The notes: a model not told the origin generated them from the sequence alone. 64,000 bases of DNA from Prorocentrum cordatum (GCA_963575745.1 CAUYUJ010009491.1:1-64000), one strand, 5' to 3'. Shown: positions 21,768 through 33,415, counted from the first letter of the stretch. A program made the numbers and translations.

Positions 21768-22205
21768 GGAGGAGGCGGAGGAGGAGGAGGAGGAGGAGGA
21801 GAGGAGGAGGAGGAGGAGGAGGAGGAGAGGAGGAGGAGAGGAGGAGAGGAGGAGGAGGAGGAGGAGGAGGAGGAGGAGGAGGAGGAGGAGGAGGAGGAGG
21901 AGGAGAGGAGAGGAGGGGAGGAGGAGGGAGGAGGGAGGAGGAGGAGGGAGGAGAAGGAGGAGGAGGGAGTAGGAGGAGGGAGAGGAAGGAGGGAGGAGGA
22001 GGGGAGGAGGAGGAGGGAGGAGGGAGGAGGGAGGAGGGAGGAAGGAGGAGGGAGGACGGAGGAGGAGGAGGAGGAGGAAGGAGGAGGAGAGGAGAGGAGG
22101 AGGAGGAGGGGGTGAGGATGGAGGAGGAGGAAGAGGAGGAGGAGAAGAAGGAGAAGGAGGAGGAGGAGGAGAAGGAGGAGGAGGAGGAGGAACGAGGAGG
22201 AAGAA
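21768..22205. repeat. Giant (AGG)n tract, complementary to 21010-21592
   Basis: About 440 bases of AGG/GAG on the same strand as the preceding CCT tract, separated by 175 bases of GC-rich DNA. A flanking motif GGCC.TTTGCCGAAGGGAGGAG occurs at both margins (about 21753 and 22361). Confidence 0.98.
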
Positions 22206-22984
22206 AGTTCCTCCTCCCCTTGACCTGACTTGGGGCCATCCGCAAGCGTGATGACCATAGGGTTGAAAAACTCGGCCAACGAGGGAGACTAGACGCCATA
22301 CCACTGCATCTGGCGGGCGATGTCCGAGTCATCCGACACAGCTGGCGTCACGGTGAGGGGGGAGCGGCCTTTGCCGAAGGGAGGAGGGAGGAGGGACCCT
22401 CCAGACATGTTTCCATCGTGAACAAAAATCACGGCGGGAGGATTTTAACAATGAACGGGCTCCGGGGGCCCTCGTTGGGCATTGGGGCAGGGTCGGGAAA
22501 GGCTCGGATGCAAAAGCCCGCCAAGGACCCCGCATTGAAAAAAGAAGGCCATGGCATGACTGGCCTGATTTCGACTTGCTCTGCTGGGCCTTCCCTGGGA
22601 TCAGATCGACTTGGTGGAAGGAACACTGAGCACCGCAGCGCCGTCTGGGGCCCCGGCACTGGGGGGCAACAAGGTTGTAGCACTCTGCTCGAAGAAACGC
22701 TTTGCCAATTGTCATATGCCGCCCTGCCCGGCGGGCCGAAGGGAGGAGGGATGAGGGAGGGGTCGGGGTTTAGGAAGACGGAGGAGGAGGGGACAGGATA
22801 GAGGGATGGTCCCGGGTTGAGGGCGAGGCGCTCTCGCTCTATCGAGTTTCCTTCCCTCTCCGAGAGGGAAGGGCGGGAGGGGTCAGGATGGCTGGAGGGA
22901 GGTGTCAGGACGGAGGGGTCGAGATAAGGGGGCCACCTTTGCAGAAGCGACGTGACGGAGGAGGGAGGAGTCGGGGGGCAAAAC

Positions 22985-23088
22985 CTGCGGGTGCCTCGGC
23001 GAGGCTCCTGAGACGCCCGAGGGAGACCAGGGCTCTGCACTGCTGGAGGGTCTGGGCGTAAGCCAGGCGCTCCCTGTCGCAGCGATAG
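22985..23088 (-). CDS. Possible internal exon, unknown protein
   Basis: On the minus strand TTGCTTCCAG is followed by 104 bases ending GCACCCGCAG|GTTTTG, a plausible acceptor and GT donor. The frame reads YRCDRERLAYAQTLQQCR then ALVSLGRLRSLAEAPA, with mostly G/C third positions, like the coiled-coil exons upstream. It could be a later exon of that minus gene, although its entry phase does not match the phase-0 end proposed for the exon at 25069. No domain recognised. Confidence 0.28.
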
Positions 23089-23462
23089 CTGGAAGCAATG
23101 AGCACTACGTGGTGTCACGGCGACGGTGGAGCCAACGGAGGCATAGTCGAACACGCGGCAGCCCAGCATCCCCGCGGTGCCAAGCTCATCGGTCGATTGG
23201 GCTGCCCATTCCTTCTCTTTCTCGTCCTCGTCCTCCCTTCTCCACCTCATGGAGATCGGAAATATACACGAGGCGCCCGCGACTTCCAGAGAGGGCCCCA
23301 AGACGGCCCCAAGAAGGGACTAACAGTGGGAGCACGAACCCAGAATTCGAGGCTGCCCCCGAGCAGGCCTTCCCGAGCAGTTGCCACCCAGAGTGCTGCG
23401 CTGGCACGGTGGCGGAATCACCAGAGGCAGCTGGATGCACACCACCAGACATGCCTCCACAG

Positions 23463-23478
23463 GCCATTTTGGCTCAAG
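23463..23478 (+). other. Relict dinoflagellate spliced-leader match
   Basis: GCCATTTTGGCTCAAG matches the last 16 bases of the conserved 22-base dinoflagellate spliced leader exactly. The bases upstream do not continue the leader. Spliced leaders survive in genomes when trans-spliced mRNAs are reverse-transcribed and reinserted. A chance match of this length in 64 kb is unlikely. The bases also read AILAQA in a + frame, so coincidence is not excluded. Downstream sequence to about 23770 shows no recognisable protein. Confidence 0.45.
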
Positions 23479-24045
23479 CCTTGGTCGATGTGGCCTGGAG
23501 GCCAGGGAAGGAAGTGGTGTCGATGACGAGCTGGGCCCATTCTGAGCATGTGGGCGATTGTTGGTGGACGTGATATTGGAGGCCTGGAAATGGGCACCAA
23601 CAACAACACAGGGGACTGCCTCCACTGGAAGATGGTGATCCTAGATTTTCGTCTGCAGTCAACTTTCGACCACCTGGGATGCCCGCATATTACCACCATC
23701 GCCGAGATCGGGAGCATCTCCCCTCGGCGAAAATGCACCGCCGGTATTGGTGTTGGTGTGAATCTCTAGGCCTCCGATGATGCGCTCCCTCTCCAGGCAC
23801 CTTGCCCTCGTCTCAAGAAGTACCAGACTCCCCGGGGGGAGGCTGCGTCTTCGCCCGCTTCTTCTCCATCCACGGCTTCCACATGAGGCCCAGCTTCATG
23901 TCGACGTCCTCCTGGCAGCCAGGCATCAAGAAGGAGAGGGGGATGAGGCTGGAAGATGTGTACGTGCACGCGCGCACACACATGTGACTATAAACAGCGG
24001 TATACCTATGAATCGGTGCACATCCGCAGCTATGTGTATATAGAT

Positions 24046-24047
<2 letters not shown>

Positions 24048-24118
<71 letters not shown>

Positions 24119-24172
24119 GGGAAAGAGAGAGAGAGAGAGAACTAAGAGAGAGAGAGAGAGAGAATGAGCCGG
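24048..24172. repeat. (GACA)n followed by (GA)n
   Basis: About 17 perfect GACA tetramers, then two GA runs split by ACTAA. Confidence 0.97.
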
Positions 24173-24339
24173 AGAGGGACGGAGAAAAAGATACCCCCTC
24201 CATAATTAAGCACTATGAATGCTACTCTCCCTCCTCCCCTGAAATTGTCCGGAATATTCCCCGCCCCCACCGCGTGCTGCGATCCCAAACGTTGATAGCT
24301 GTCATGGTTTGTGTTCCCTCCAATCGTTGTCGGCGTTTC

Positions 24340-24665
24340 AAAATCGTGTTCCCGCTGCAGCGTGGGCCTCATTTTCGGATCGGCGCGTGGCTCCCATCGT
24401 TCAGGATGGCGCTCTCGCCTAAGCGCGGGCCACTTTTCCGGATCCAAGTCATGCTCCATCGTGGTCTCCCCATTACTTCCTCGTCTCAGCCTTCCCCTGG
24501 CATTCCTGTTCCTCCCGCTCCTTCCACTCCAACTCCCTGTTTGTCTCGCCCCAACGAGGGCCACTTCTCTGAATCCGAATAAGTCTTCGTCGTTGTCGCC
24601 CCCCTCATTTCCCCTCCTCCGCCTTCCCCTCATCCTCCTGTTCCTCCCGATCCTTCCGCCTTAGT
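24340..24665. repeat. Degenerate tandem units of about 110-130 bp
   Basis: GGGCC.CTTTTC.G.ATC followed by CTCATTCC-type and CCTTCCCCT..CATTCCTGTTCC sequence recurs at about 24427 and 24552, with a partial unit at about 24360. Confidence 0.55.

Positions 24666-24666
<1 letters not shown>

Positions 24667-24704
<38 letters not shown>
24667..24704. repeat. (CTG)n microsatellite
   Basis: Twelve uninterrupted CTG triplets. Confidence 0.98.
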
Positions 24705-24705
<1 letters not shown>

Positions 24706-25068
24706 CGTCATCCATTCTTGTCCAGCTCACCAGCCACCTCATCCTCCTCCTGTGCACGCAGCTCCCCTTTTTCTCCGATTGCGCATAACACGAAATTGTT
24801 GTTGTGTGAGTCGCAGGTCGGCTATGGCACGCGTACGCGGATAGAGAAACCTCAGCGCCATTGGGAAGGATGGGGGGAAGGGATAGGATGACAGATCAGG
24901 TGAAGGCGCACCTAGCTTGTCCCACCAACTCGCCCTCCCCACCCTACTTTTCACCTCCCTTGCAGAGGACATGTGATGATCATCGTGAGGCAAGCGAAGG
25001 AGGCGCAGGAGGGAGGGAAATGAAGAAACGACACCGAGGATAACGCCCGTGCCCCCCCTGTCCTCCAC

Positions 25069-25578
25069 CTCCGCGCTCGCCGTCTCCTCGATCGCTTTGG
25101 CCGCCTCCTCCGCGGCCGTCGCAAGTCCGTTCTCCTCCTCGGCCCGCTCCTTCTTCTCCGCGGCCCTGGCCGCCTCCTCCGCGGCCTTGGCCTCGTCGGC
25201 CCGCGCCCTCGCCTCCTCGGCCCTGGCTGCCTCCTCGGCAGCCCTCGCGCGCTTCACCTCCTCCTCGGCCCGCGCCCTCTCCTCCGCGGCCTTCGCCCGC
25301 GCCTCGGCCTGGGCTCTGTCCCTCTCCTCCGCGGCCCTGGCCTCCTCCTCCGCGGCCTTGGCCTCCTCGGCCCGCGCCCTCTCCTCTGCGGCCCTGGCCG
25401 CCTCGTGCGCGGCTCTGGCCTCGTTTTCCTTCTGCCTCGTCTCTTCCTCGGCGGCGTCCGCCTTCTCTTCCAGGGCCTTCAGCTGCCTCTCTCGTTCAGC
25501 CCTGGCCTTCTCCTCGAAGGGCGTCAGCCTGGCACCCCCCTCCTTGGCCCTCTCCCTCTCGGTCTTCAGCAGGAACTC
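25069..25578 (-). CDS. Coiled-coil protein, exon (170 codons)
   Basis: Minus-strand CTCCTAGTCCCAG precedes GAG-TTC-CTG, giving a phase-0 exon that can end at GCGGAG|GTGGAG, exactly 510 bases. It reads EFLLKTERERAKEGG, then ERERQLKALEEKADAAEEE, then heptad-rich Ala/Glu/Arg repeats (EAARAAEERARAEEAKAAEE). Nearly all codons end in G or C. The charge pattern indicates a long single alpha helix or coiled coil, so a structural or scaffold role is possible, but the function is not identifiable. Same strand, phase and composition as exons at 34033, 34799, 40187 and 43111, so probably one gene. Beyond the donor the frame continues into unrelated sequence. Strong local coding signal; intron joins unproven. 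Confidence 0.6.
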
Positions 25579-26149
25579 CTGGGACTAGGAGGAGGGAGGG
25601 AAAGGGAGGGCTAGGGAAGTGATGGAGGGAGGAGGACGGGGAGGATGTAAGGAACTGTTAATCATTCTATTGGTCTGAGTTACTCTACTGAATAGCAAAT
25701 CGATCGAGCGGTCCTGCACCGTCCCTGGACGCATGGCTAACATTGGGCTACGCGGTGCGACTTTCCATCGGGCCTGAATTGAAAACTAATGCTTAATGTT
25801 GGATCCTCTCTATCCGCTTTGGCGTTCCCTCCTCAGCACGCACACTTTCTTTGAAATCGCCAATCACACAGGAGCGTTTCAGGGGTCCGCCGACCCTACC
25901 CTGAGCAACAACAATAACGCTCCCGCTCGATGTTTCTTGATATTTCGCTCAGGGCTGGCGCTCTGCCTGGCCACCGAAAACCTGCCCTCCAACAAAACAA
26001 ACGCCCCCGCTCGATAATTCCCCTGTGCTTGCTTAGGAGCGGCGCTCTCGTCTCGGCGTCACAAACCGGCGCCCCCCCCACACACAACCACAACGCTCGC
26101 GCTCGATAGTTCCACGTATTGTTCTTCGGGCTGGCGCCTTTTACACGCT

Positions 26150-26790
26150 GCGAGAAAATCAGCCTGGCGAAGGACCCAACCATACAGTATGCAGTTGTGA
26201 ATTACGCAGTTGTGGGTACCCTCTTCGGTGGAAGGTACTGCGGCGGGCGCATGCGAACACAACCACTGGGTCCTTCGGTGGAGCTGGCTATGGAACCACG
26301 AAGCGTGTGAAGGGTGTGCCGGCATGGGTGCGGCGGGCGCCTGCGAGCGCAGCCACTCGGGCCTTCGGTGGGGCTCCCTACGAGGCCACGAAACGTACGG
26401 GAAGTGGTGTGCCGACGTGGTCGCGGCGGGCTCATGCGAGCGCAACCGCTGGGGCCTTCGGTGGAACGTGTGAGGGGTGTGTCGACATGTGTGCGGCGGG
26501 CGCATGCGAGCGCAGCCACTGGGGCCTTCGGTGGGGCTCCCTAAGGGGCCACGACACGTGTGAGGGGTGTGCTGGAATCTGTGCGGCGGGCCTATGCGAA
26601 CGCAGCCACTATTGCCTTCGGTGGAGCTCCCCGTGGGGCTACGGAACTTGTGAGAGGTGTGCCGAAATATGTGAATTGTGCGGATGGCAGATGCAAGGAT
26701 AGGAAGAGGGAGGAGGGGAAGAAGAGGAGATGAGAGGAGGGACGCGGGGCTCTGTCCCTTCAAAACGAAACCCAACACCACAGAACGGTT
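26150..26790 (+). repeat. 90-bp satellite I, array 1 with both end modules
   Basis: Left module CAGCCTGGCGAAGGA...TATGCAGTTGTGA, then about six units of about 91 bp marked by CTTCGGTGGAGCTCC. The right module is GGCAGATGCAAGGA, purine microsatellite, GACGCGGGG..TGTC.CTTCAAAACG. One unit is shortened to about 71 bp. The same modules bound array 2. Confidence 0.85.
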
Positions 26791-29194
26791 GGGAACAACG
26801 ACAATCTTGAGACTGTTCGCTCTTACCTGCTTGTGTGCCATGCAACACGTACATTCCAAACTCTCGATGCCCGTCCTACTCGTCTCCGTGTATCTCTTCC
26901 TTACCTGCTGCATTTGGTGCAGCACCTCAGGCGGGGGAAGAGAGGACGTATGTAAGGAAGGAACAAATGGGAAGGATGAGGACGGGACACGAGAGATATT
27001 AGGATGGGATCGGGGCAGAAAACACGTGGCAAATTCAGAAGGGCAGACCGGGCGGTTCGGGAAGGCGGGCCCAGACGGCAAAGTCGAGCAGGCGGGTGAC
27101 TAAATCGTGAGTCACGCATGAATCGCGAACAAGAATCTCGAACGATAATACGATTCCCAAATACGTCGGAAGAAACATCAGAGCGAGAGAGTGACTTCGG
27201 AGCGTGGAAGGCGTGGTAATGGAAGAAATTGCGAGGACGTCACAAGCGAGAGCCTCGATACCCGCCCACTTCGTCTTCGAATGTCGCCCCCCCTTGGAGT
27301 ACATCTTCCTTACATGCCGAGCGTACTTGGTGTAGCTCCTGAAATAAAAACAGCTCCTGAAAAAAAAACAGGGAAGAGAGGACGGATGGAAGGAAGAAGG
27401 AGAAGGATGGATCACGGGATTCGCAGGGGGGCCAGGAGCAGACGACGCGTCGGGAAGGCTGGCCAAAGTGGCCAGGTCGAGCAGGCGGGTAGGTGAAGTG
27501 TGAAATCTGCATGAATCGCGAGGTCTCGAGTGATAGCACGATTCCAAGTGGGAAGAACAATCAGAGCGAGAGGGTAATTCCTGAGCATCGAGGGTGCGGC
27601 GATGGAATCAATTGCGAAGAAGTCCCACGCGAGCTTGCGAGTTTGGAATACATTGTGAGGGCGTTTCAGGCCGGAGCCGTAGTTGTAGGTCGGGACCCAA
27701 CAACGCAGTGTGGTGACCCCACACTTACCCATCGTAAAAACACGATACGAATCCCAGGAGAAACACTTTCATTGAAGACACAATGGTCACCGAGCAGGGG
27801 GCATCAACAATGAATACTTGGAATATGGAGATACAACAGCAACAGCAAGAGCAACAACAACTATCAGTTTGAGACTGTTCACTCTTATCTGCTCGCGTGC
27901 CATTCAACCCGTGCATTCCAAACCCTCGATACCCGCCCTCTTCGTCTTCGATCGTACCCCCTTAGGGGAATCTCAATCGTATCTGCAGCGTGTATTTCGT
28001 GCAGTCCCAAAGGCAGGGGAATAGAGGACGGATGGAAGGACGGGACGTCCTGCGCGAATCGCAAAGACATCTCAGGCGATAGCTCGATTCCCAAATAAAT
28101 CGTGAGAGAATCAACAGCGAGAGCGTTGTCGAGGGCGCGGCGTCTGAATAAATTGCGAGGAAATCCCACGCGAGAGCGCGACTCCTGTATACATCAGGAA
28201 GTGTCAAGCGAAACCGTTGCTGTTGTAGTGCGGGGCCCAACATCCCGGTTTGGTGTCACCCAGCTTTCCATTTTTAAAGAAAAAAGGTGCGAACCCCGGG
28301 AGAAACAGTGTAATTGCAAAATGCAGTGGCTACCGGGCACGGGGAAATTTATTCTCATTCTTAGCGAGAACTCAGCAGCAACATCATCATCAACAACACC
28401 ACCAACACCACCACCACCACCACCACCAACAACAACAACCGCGACATTGTGCGCCGGAGGGAGGATCGACAATAACCAGTCTTCAGTCATCACCGTTCAA
28501 CACCAGCAAGAACAACATCAACAGCAACAACAACAACAAAACAATCAATTTGAGACTGATCTCTCCTATCTGCTCGCATGCCATGTAGCACGTGAATCCG
28601 AAGCCCTCGTTGCCCGCCCTCTTCGTCCTTGATCGTACCCCCCTTGGGGTATATCTTCCTTACCTGCTATGTGCATGTAGCGCAGCCCCTAAACAGCGGC
28701 GGAAGGGGGAGGGAGAAGGATGGAGCAAGGAACAACAATTAGCAGGAGGGGGGCTCGGAGCATAATGTCCGTGGCAGAACCAGACGGACAGATCGTGCGG
28801 GCAGACCCTAGCGTGCAGGTCGGAAAGGTGGGCCTAGGCGGCCAGGTCCAGCAGGCGGGTTGCTGAAGCGTGAGTCATGTATGAATCACGACAAAAGTCT
28901 CGAACGATGACGCGATTCCCAAGGAAACCGTGAGAAAGGCCAAAGCGAGAGCGTGATTCCTGAGTGTCGAGGGCGCGGCGATTGAAACAATTGCAAGGAA
29001 ATCCCTCGCGAGGGCGCGATTCCTGCATCAATTGTGAGGAAATCCCGCGCGAGAGCCCGATTTGGGAATGCAGTGTGAGGAAGTATCAGGCTGGAGCATC
29101 GTTGTTGTGGCTCGAGGCCCAACAACGCAGTTCGAGCAGGAAGACATTCCCCGATAAAAAATAGGGTGCGAGCCCCGAGTGGGGCACTTGATTG

Positions 29195-30605
29195 AAATTA
29201 GTCTGGCGGAGGATCATATGCAGTTGTGAGTGCCGCAGGTGTGAGGATTGTCTTCGGTGGATTTCCCAGTGGGGCCACAACACGTTTGAGTGGAACGCCG
29301 ATGTGGACGCCGAAATGGCCCGAGGGCCCCAAAGGCTCACCGGGACCTCCTCTGGAGCTCCTTATGGGGCCACGAAGCGTGTGAAGGGCGTGCCGAAACA
29401 GGCGTGACGCCCACATGCAAACTGCAGCACTGCGACCTTCGGTGGAGCCCACTACGGGGCCAAGAAGGAGGTGAGGGGTGGGGTCGCCCACATGCGAACT
29501 GCAGCACTGGGACCTTCGGTGGAGCTCCCTCCGAGGCCACGGAACATGATACGGGCGTGTCGCCCACATGCGGGCTGTGCCACTGGGGCCTCCGGTGGAA
29601 CTCCCTGTGGTGCCACGAAACGTGTGAGGGGTGTGCCACAGAATGGGGGTGTCGCCCACATGTGGGCTTCGCCACTGGGTCCTTTGGTGGAGCTTCTCAT
29701 GGGGCCGCGAAACGCGTCGGGGGTGTGCCGAAACGGGGGTGTCGACAAAATGCGGGCTGCGCCACGGGGGCCTTAGGTGGAGCTCCTTGTGGGGGAACGA
29801 AAGGTGTGAGGTTTGTGCCGAAACGGGCGTGTCGCCCACATGCGGCCTCGCCACTGGGGCCTGAGGTGGAGCTCCCTGTGGAGACACGACAGGCGTCGGG
29901 GATGTGCCGAAACGAGGGTGTGGCCCACATGCTGGCTGCCCCACTGGGGCCTTAGGTGGAGCTGCCTGTGGGGACACAAAACGTGTGAGGTGTGTGCCGA
30001 AACGGGAGTGTCGCCCACATGCTGGCTGCGCCACTGGGGCCTTAGGTGGAGCTCCCTGTGGAGACACGACAGGCGTCGGGGATGTGCCGAAACGGGGGTG
30101 TGGCCCACATGCTGGCTGCCCCAATGGGGCCTTAGGTGGAGCTGCCTGTGGGGACACGACACGTGTGAGGTGTGTGCCGACACGGGGGTGTCGCCCAAAT
30201 GCTGGCTGCGCCACTGGGGCCTTAGGTGGAGCTGCCTGTGGGGACACGAAACGTGTGAGGTGTGTGCCGAAACGGGGGTGTCGCCCACATGCGGGCTGCG
30301 CAACTGTGGCCTTAGGTGGAGCTCCCTATGGGGCCATCATACGTGTGAGGTGTGTGCCGTAACGGGCGGGACGCCCACATGCGAACTGTAACACTCGGAC
30401 CTTGGGTGGAGCTCCCTTTGGGGCCACGAAGAGTGTCGGGGGTGTGCCGAAACGGTTGGCTGATGCGGAGAGCAGAGGCAGGGATGGGAGGGAGGAGGAG
30501 GGGGAGGAGGAAGGAAAGAAGGAAGGAACGAGAAAAGAAAGTAAGGAAGGAAGGAAGGAAGGAAGGAAGGAGTGACGCGGGGCGCTGTCTCTTCAAAACG
30601 ACGAC
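29195..30605 (+). repeat. 90-bp satellite I, array 2 with both end modules
   Basis: Left module TAGTCTGGCGGAGGATCATA..GCAGTTGTGAG, then about 13 units. Spacing is exactly 90 at 29951, 30041, 30131, 30221 and 30311, with alternating unit types (TCGGGGATGTGCC and GAGGTGTGTGCC). The right module is CTGATGCGGAGAGCAGAGGCA-type sequence, an AAGG microsatellite and GACGCGGGGCGCTGTCTCTT. Since 90 is a multiple of three, frames stay open on both strands (349 codons on minus), which alone is not evidence of coding. Confidence 0.9.
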
Positions 30606-31255
30606 TCAACACCACATGATGGCTAGGAAAGAACACAACGTGCACCAGTGAGAGAAATCAGCAATACACATTCTTCAAGAATGAGAGTTCATCGCCGGCA
30701 ACAACATCATCAACAGCATCATCAACCATTTTACTCGATGATATTTACTCGTGTGCAAATTTTCAGCACGTATATCCCGAACCCTGGATACCAGCCCGCT
30801 TCGTCTGCCATCGTAACCCTTTGGGCGTGTATATACATATAGATCTTACCTGCAGCGTGTATTTCGTGCAGCCCCTGAGGCAGGGAAGAGAAAACATATG
30901 GAAAGAAGGGACAAGGAGGAGGGAGGACGATGGAGCACGAGAGAGAGTGGCAGAAGGGGGGCTAGGAGCAGAAGACGTGGCAGAACCAGACGGGCAGATC
31001 GGGCGGATAGACCCTAACATGCGGGTCGGGAAGGCGGGCCCAGGCGGCCATGTCGAGCAGGTGGTTACTGAAGCGTGCGTCCTGCATGAATCACGCGGAA
31101 ATATCGAGCGGCAGCGCGATTCCCAAATAACTCATGAGGTAATCCACAGCGAGACCGTGATTCCTGAGTGTCGAGGGCGCGGCGTCTGAATAAATCCCAC
31201 CAGCCCTTTGGGCGTGAGTGGTTTAGAGAGCTCTCTCTGTTCTCAACCCCCTAAC

Positions 31256-31865
31256 CCCCTATCTTCCCCTTCGGGGAGGGGTTTACCCCTCCCCCTACAC
31301 CCCCCCCCCCTGGACCTGGAGAGGGCGGGCCGAGTGGGATCAGGGGGGTCCATTTCGACTCCCCGGAGGGCCAAAAAACGACGACCCTCACGAGGATTAT
31401 GGTCCCGAGGGGGGGAGGTAGTTTGGCCTCTCAGCTCGTCTTTGAAGCAGAAATCATTGATTTTACGATGGTTTTGGCCCCATTCTGGCCTTCTGAGGGG
31501 GCCGCGCTCAGCTTCCCTCATAGCAGAATCATTTATTTTACGAAGGTGTTGGCCTCATTTTGTCCTTCTCAGGGGGCAGCCCTCATTTGCGCTTCTGAGG
31601 AGGTCGCAAGAGGCCCCAAGATGGCCCCAAGAGGCCCCCAGGAGGCTCCCAAGAGGCCTCCAAGAGGCCCCCCAGAGGCCCACAAGCGGCCCCAAGAGGC
31701 CCCCAAGAGGCCCCCAAGAGGCCCCCAAGAGGCCCCACGAGGAGGCCCCAAGAGGCCCCCAAGAGGCCCCCGAGGCCCCCAAGAGGCCCCAAGAGGCCCC
31801 CAAGAGGCCCCAAGAGGCCCCCAAGAGAGGCTCCAAGAGGCCCCCAAGAGGCCCCACGAGGAGCC
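31256..31865. repeat. Family H minisatellite block 2
   Basis: Leader as at 18086, then two CCTTCTGAGGGGGC modules (31488 and 31562), then dense AGGCCCCCAAGAGGCCCC units of 9-12 bases from 31605. Confidence 0.9.
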
Positions 31866-32255
31866 CGAACGACTCACAGGGGCCCGAACGACTCACACCA
31901 CGAAGAGCCCGAACGACTCACACCACAAGGAGGGGCCCGAACGACTCACACCAGGACGAGGCGCCCGAACGACTCACACCACGAGGAGCCCGAAGGACTC
32001 ACACCACGACGCGGGCCCCGAACGACTCACACCACGAGGAGCCCGAACGAGTCACACCAGGAGGAGGGGCCCGAACGACTCACACCAGGATGAGGGGCCC
32101 GAACAACTCACACCACGAGAAGCCCGAACGACTCACACCAGGACGAAGAGCCCGAACGACTCACACCACGAAGAGCCCGAACGACTCACACCAGGAAGAA
32201 GGGCCCGAACGACTCACACCAGGACGAGAAACCCCAAACGACTCAAATCACGAGG
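31862..32255. repeat. CCCGAACGACTCACACCA minisatellite (about 14 units)
   Basis: Units of 25-31 bases alternate CACGA(GGA)G and GGA(CGA)GG spacers between conserved GCCCGAACGACTCACACCA cores. Directly continues block H. Confidence 0.95.
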
Positions 32256-32591
32256 AGCGCTTTCTCTCCCTCCTCCTCCGCCTCGTCCTTCTCCCGCTCC
32301 CCTTCACAAGGAGGAAGTACAAGGAGGCGGGAGGAAGGAGGAACAGGGGAGATATGCGGGGCCAAGCGGACACACGCGGGGAAAACACGACTGTCGGCAT
32401 GCTTCGCGAGAGTTGCTGCTGTGAGATGGGCTGGTGGGGATACGCGAAGCGTAAAGAATTGCGAGAAAATCCCTCGCTAGGGCGCGATTCCTGCATAAAT
32501 TGTGAGGGCGTCCCGCGCGAGAACGCGACTTGGGAATACATTGTGAGGAAGTATCAGGCGGGAGCCGTTATTGTTACTGCTGATGTTATTG

Positions 32592-32604
32592 CTGTTGCTG
32601 TTGC

Positions 32605-32640
<36 letters not shown>

Positions 32641-32655
32641 GGTTGTTGTTGTTGG
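32592..32655. repeat. (GTT)n microsatellite
   Basis: GCTGTT then about 18 GTT triplets, sitting in the GTTGTTG position of the J unit. Confidence 0.96.
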
Positions 32656-32874
32656 TCGCGTTGGTGTTGATGTTGTCGTACACTGGGGGCCAACACACAA
32701 ATTTAGAATGAATGCTTCCCGTGACCAAAATATGCTAGGTGCGAGCCCGAGGGGGCCCACTGCATTGAACAAACACCACGTGCACCGGTGGGAGGATCAA
32801 CACTAACAATTCGCCGGCCCAGCGGGCCAAAGATCTCCAAGAATTGGTAAAACATATTTCTATTTCGCGCGCGC

Positions 32875-33345
32875 AGGGCCGCCCCTGGGGGTGGTCCCTG
32901 GACGAACAGTACCCAGACAAGTCCCGGCAAGGTCCTGGGCAAGTCCCGGGCAGGTCCAGGGCAGGTCCTGGCCAGGTCCAAGCAGGCCCCCAAGAGCGCT
33001 CCAGGAGCGCTTCAAGTGGCCTCCAAGAGAGCTCAACATGGTCCGAGACGGTCCAAGAGCGATCCAAGACGCCAAATATTGCCTCCAGACAGCGCAAAGC
33101 GCCTTCAAGACGCCCCAAGAGGCCTCCAAGAGACCTCCAAAGAGGGCCCACAGAGGCAGAAATTAGTGATTTCCTTTCAGTTTCTGACGGTTTTGGGCTC
33201 ACCAGCGCCCCAAGACGGTCCAACAGGCTTCCAAGACCGCCCCAAGACGGCCCACGAAGCCTCCAAGAGGGCCCCAAGACGGCCCAAGGCGGCCCCAACA
33301 CAGCTCGAGAGGCGCCCAAGACGGCCCAAGAGAGCCTCAAAACGG
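32875..33345. repeat. Family H minisatellite block 3 and GGTCC(T/C)GG repeats
   Basis: CAAGTCCCGG/GGTCCTGG units (32920-32985), then CCAAGAG/GACGGCCCC units to about 33345. Confidence 0.8.
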
Positions 33346-33415
33346 CGTTGAAACCATGTGCCCATGCTACTATATTGCTATTGGTCGTGCGGTGTAGACA
33401 CGGAGCGATGTGAGC

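Larger units (their letters stand above)
25790..32810. repeat. Family J macro-repeat array (about five degenerate units)
   Basis: A composite unit recurs in the same order. It has GCGCGATTCC...AATTGTGAGGAAATCCC subrepeats, a GTGAGGAAGTATCAGGC..GTTGTTG..GGCCCAACAACGCAGT module, and a GGTGCGAGCCCCG module. A variable core follows, then TTGAGACTGTTC.CTCTTA and CTCGATACCCGCCC..CTTCGTC, a purine microsatellite, and GGCCAGGTCGAGCAGGCGGGT. The last motif is seen at about 27075, 27470, 28838 and 31045. The variable core is a (CAA/CAC)n tract at 28380 and 90-bp satellite arrays at 26 and 29 kb. No coding was found. It lies in the proposed intron between coiled-coil exons. Confidence 0.75.

Noticed and set aside
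20861-22304. Frames of 455, 403, 370 and 334 codons
   Set aside because: They are all Ser/Pro/Leu or Glu/Gly/Arg homopolymer products of the opposed CCT and AGG tracts.
29198-30391. Long repeat-protein genes in satellite I
   Set aside because: Open on both strands in several frames because the unit is 90 bp and stop-poor; array 1 contains a unit whose length is not a multiple of three. Kept as a finding, not as a CDS.
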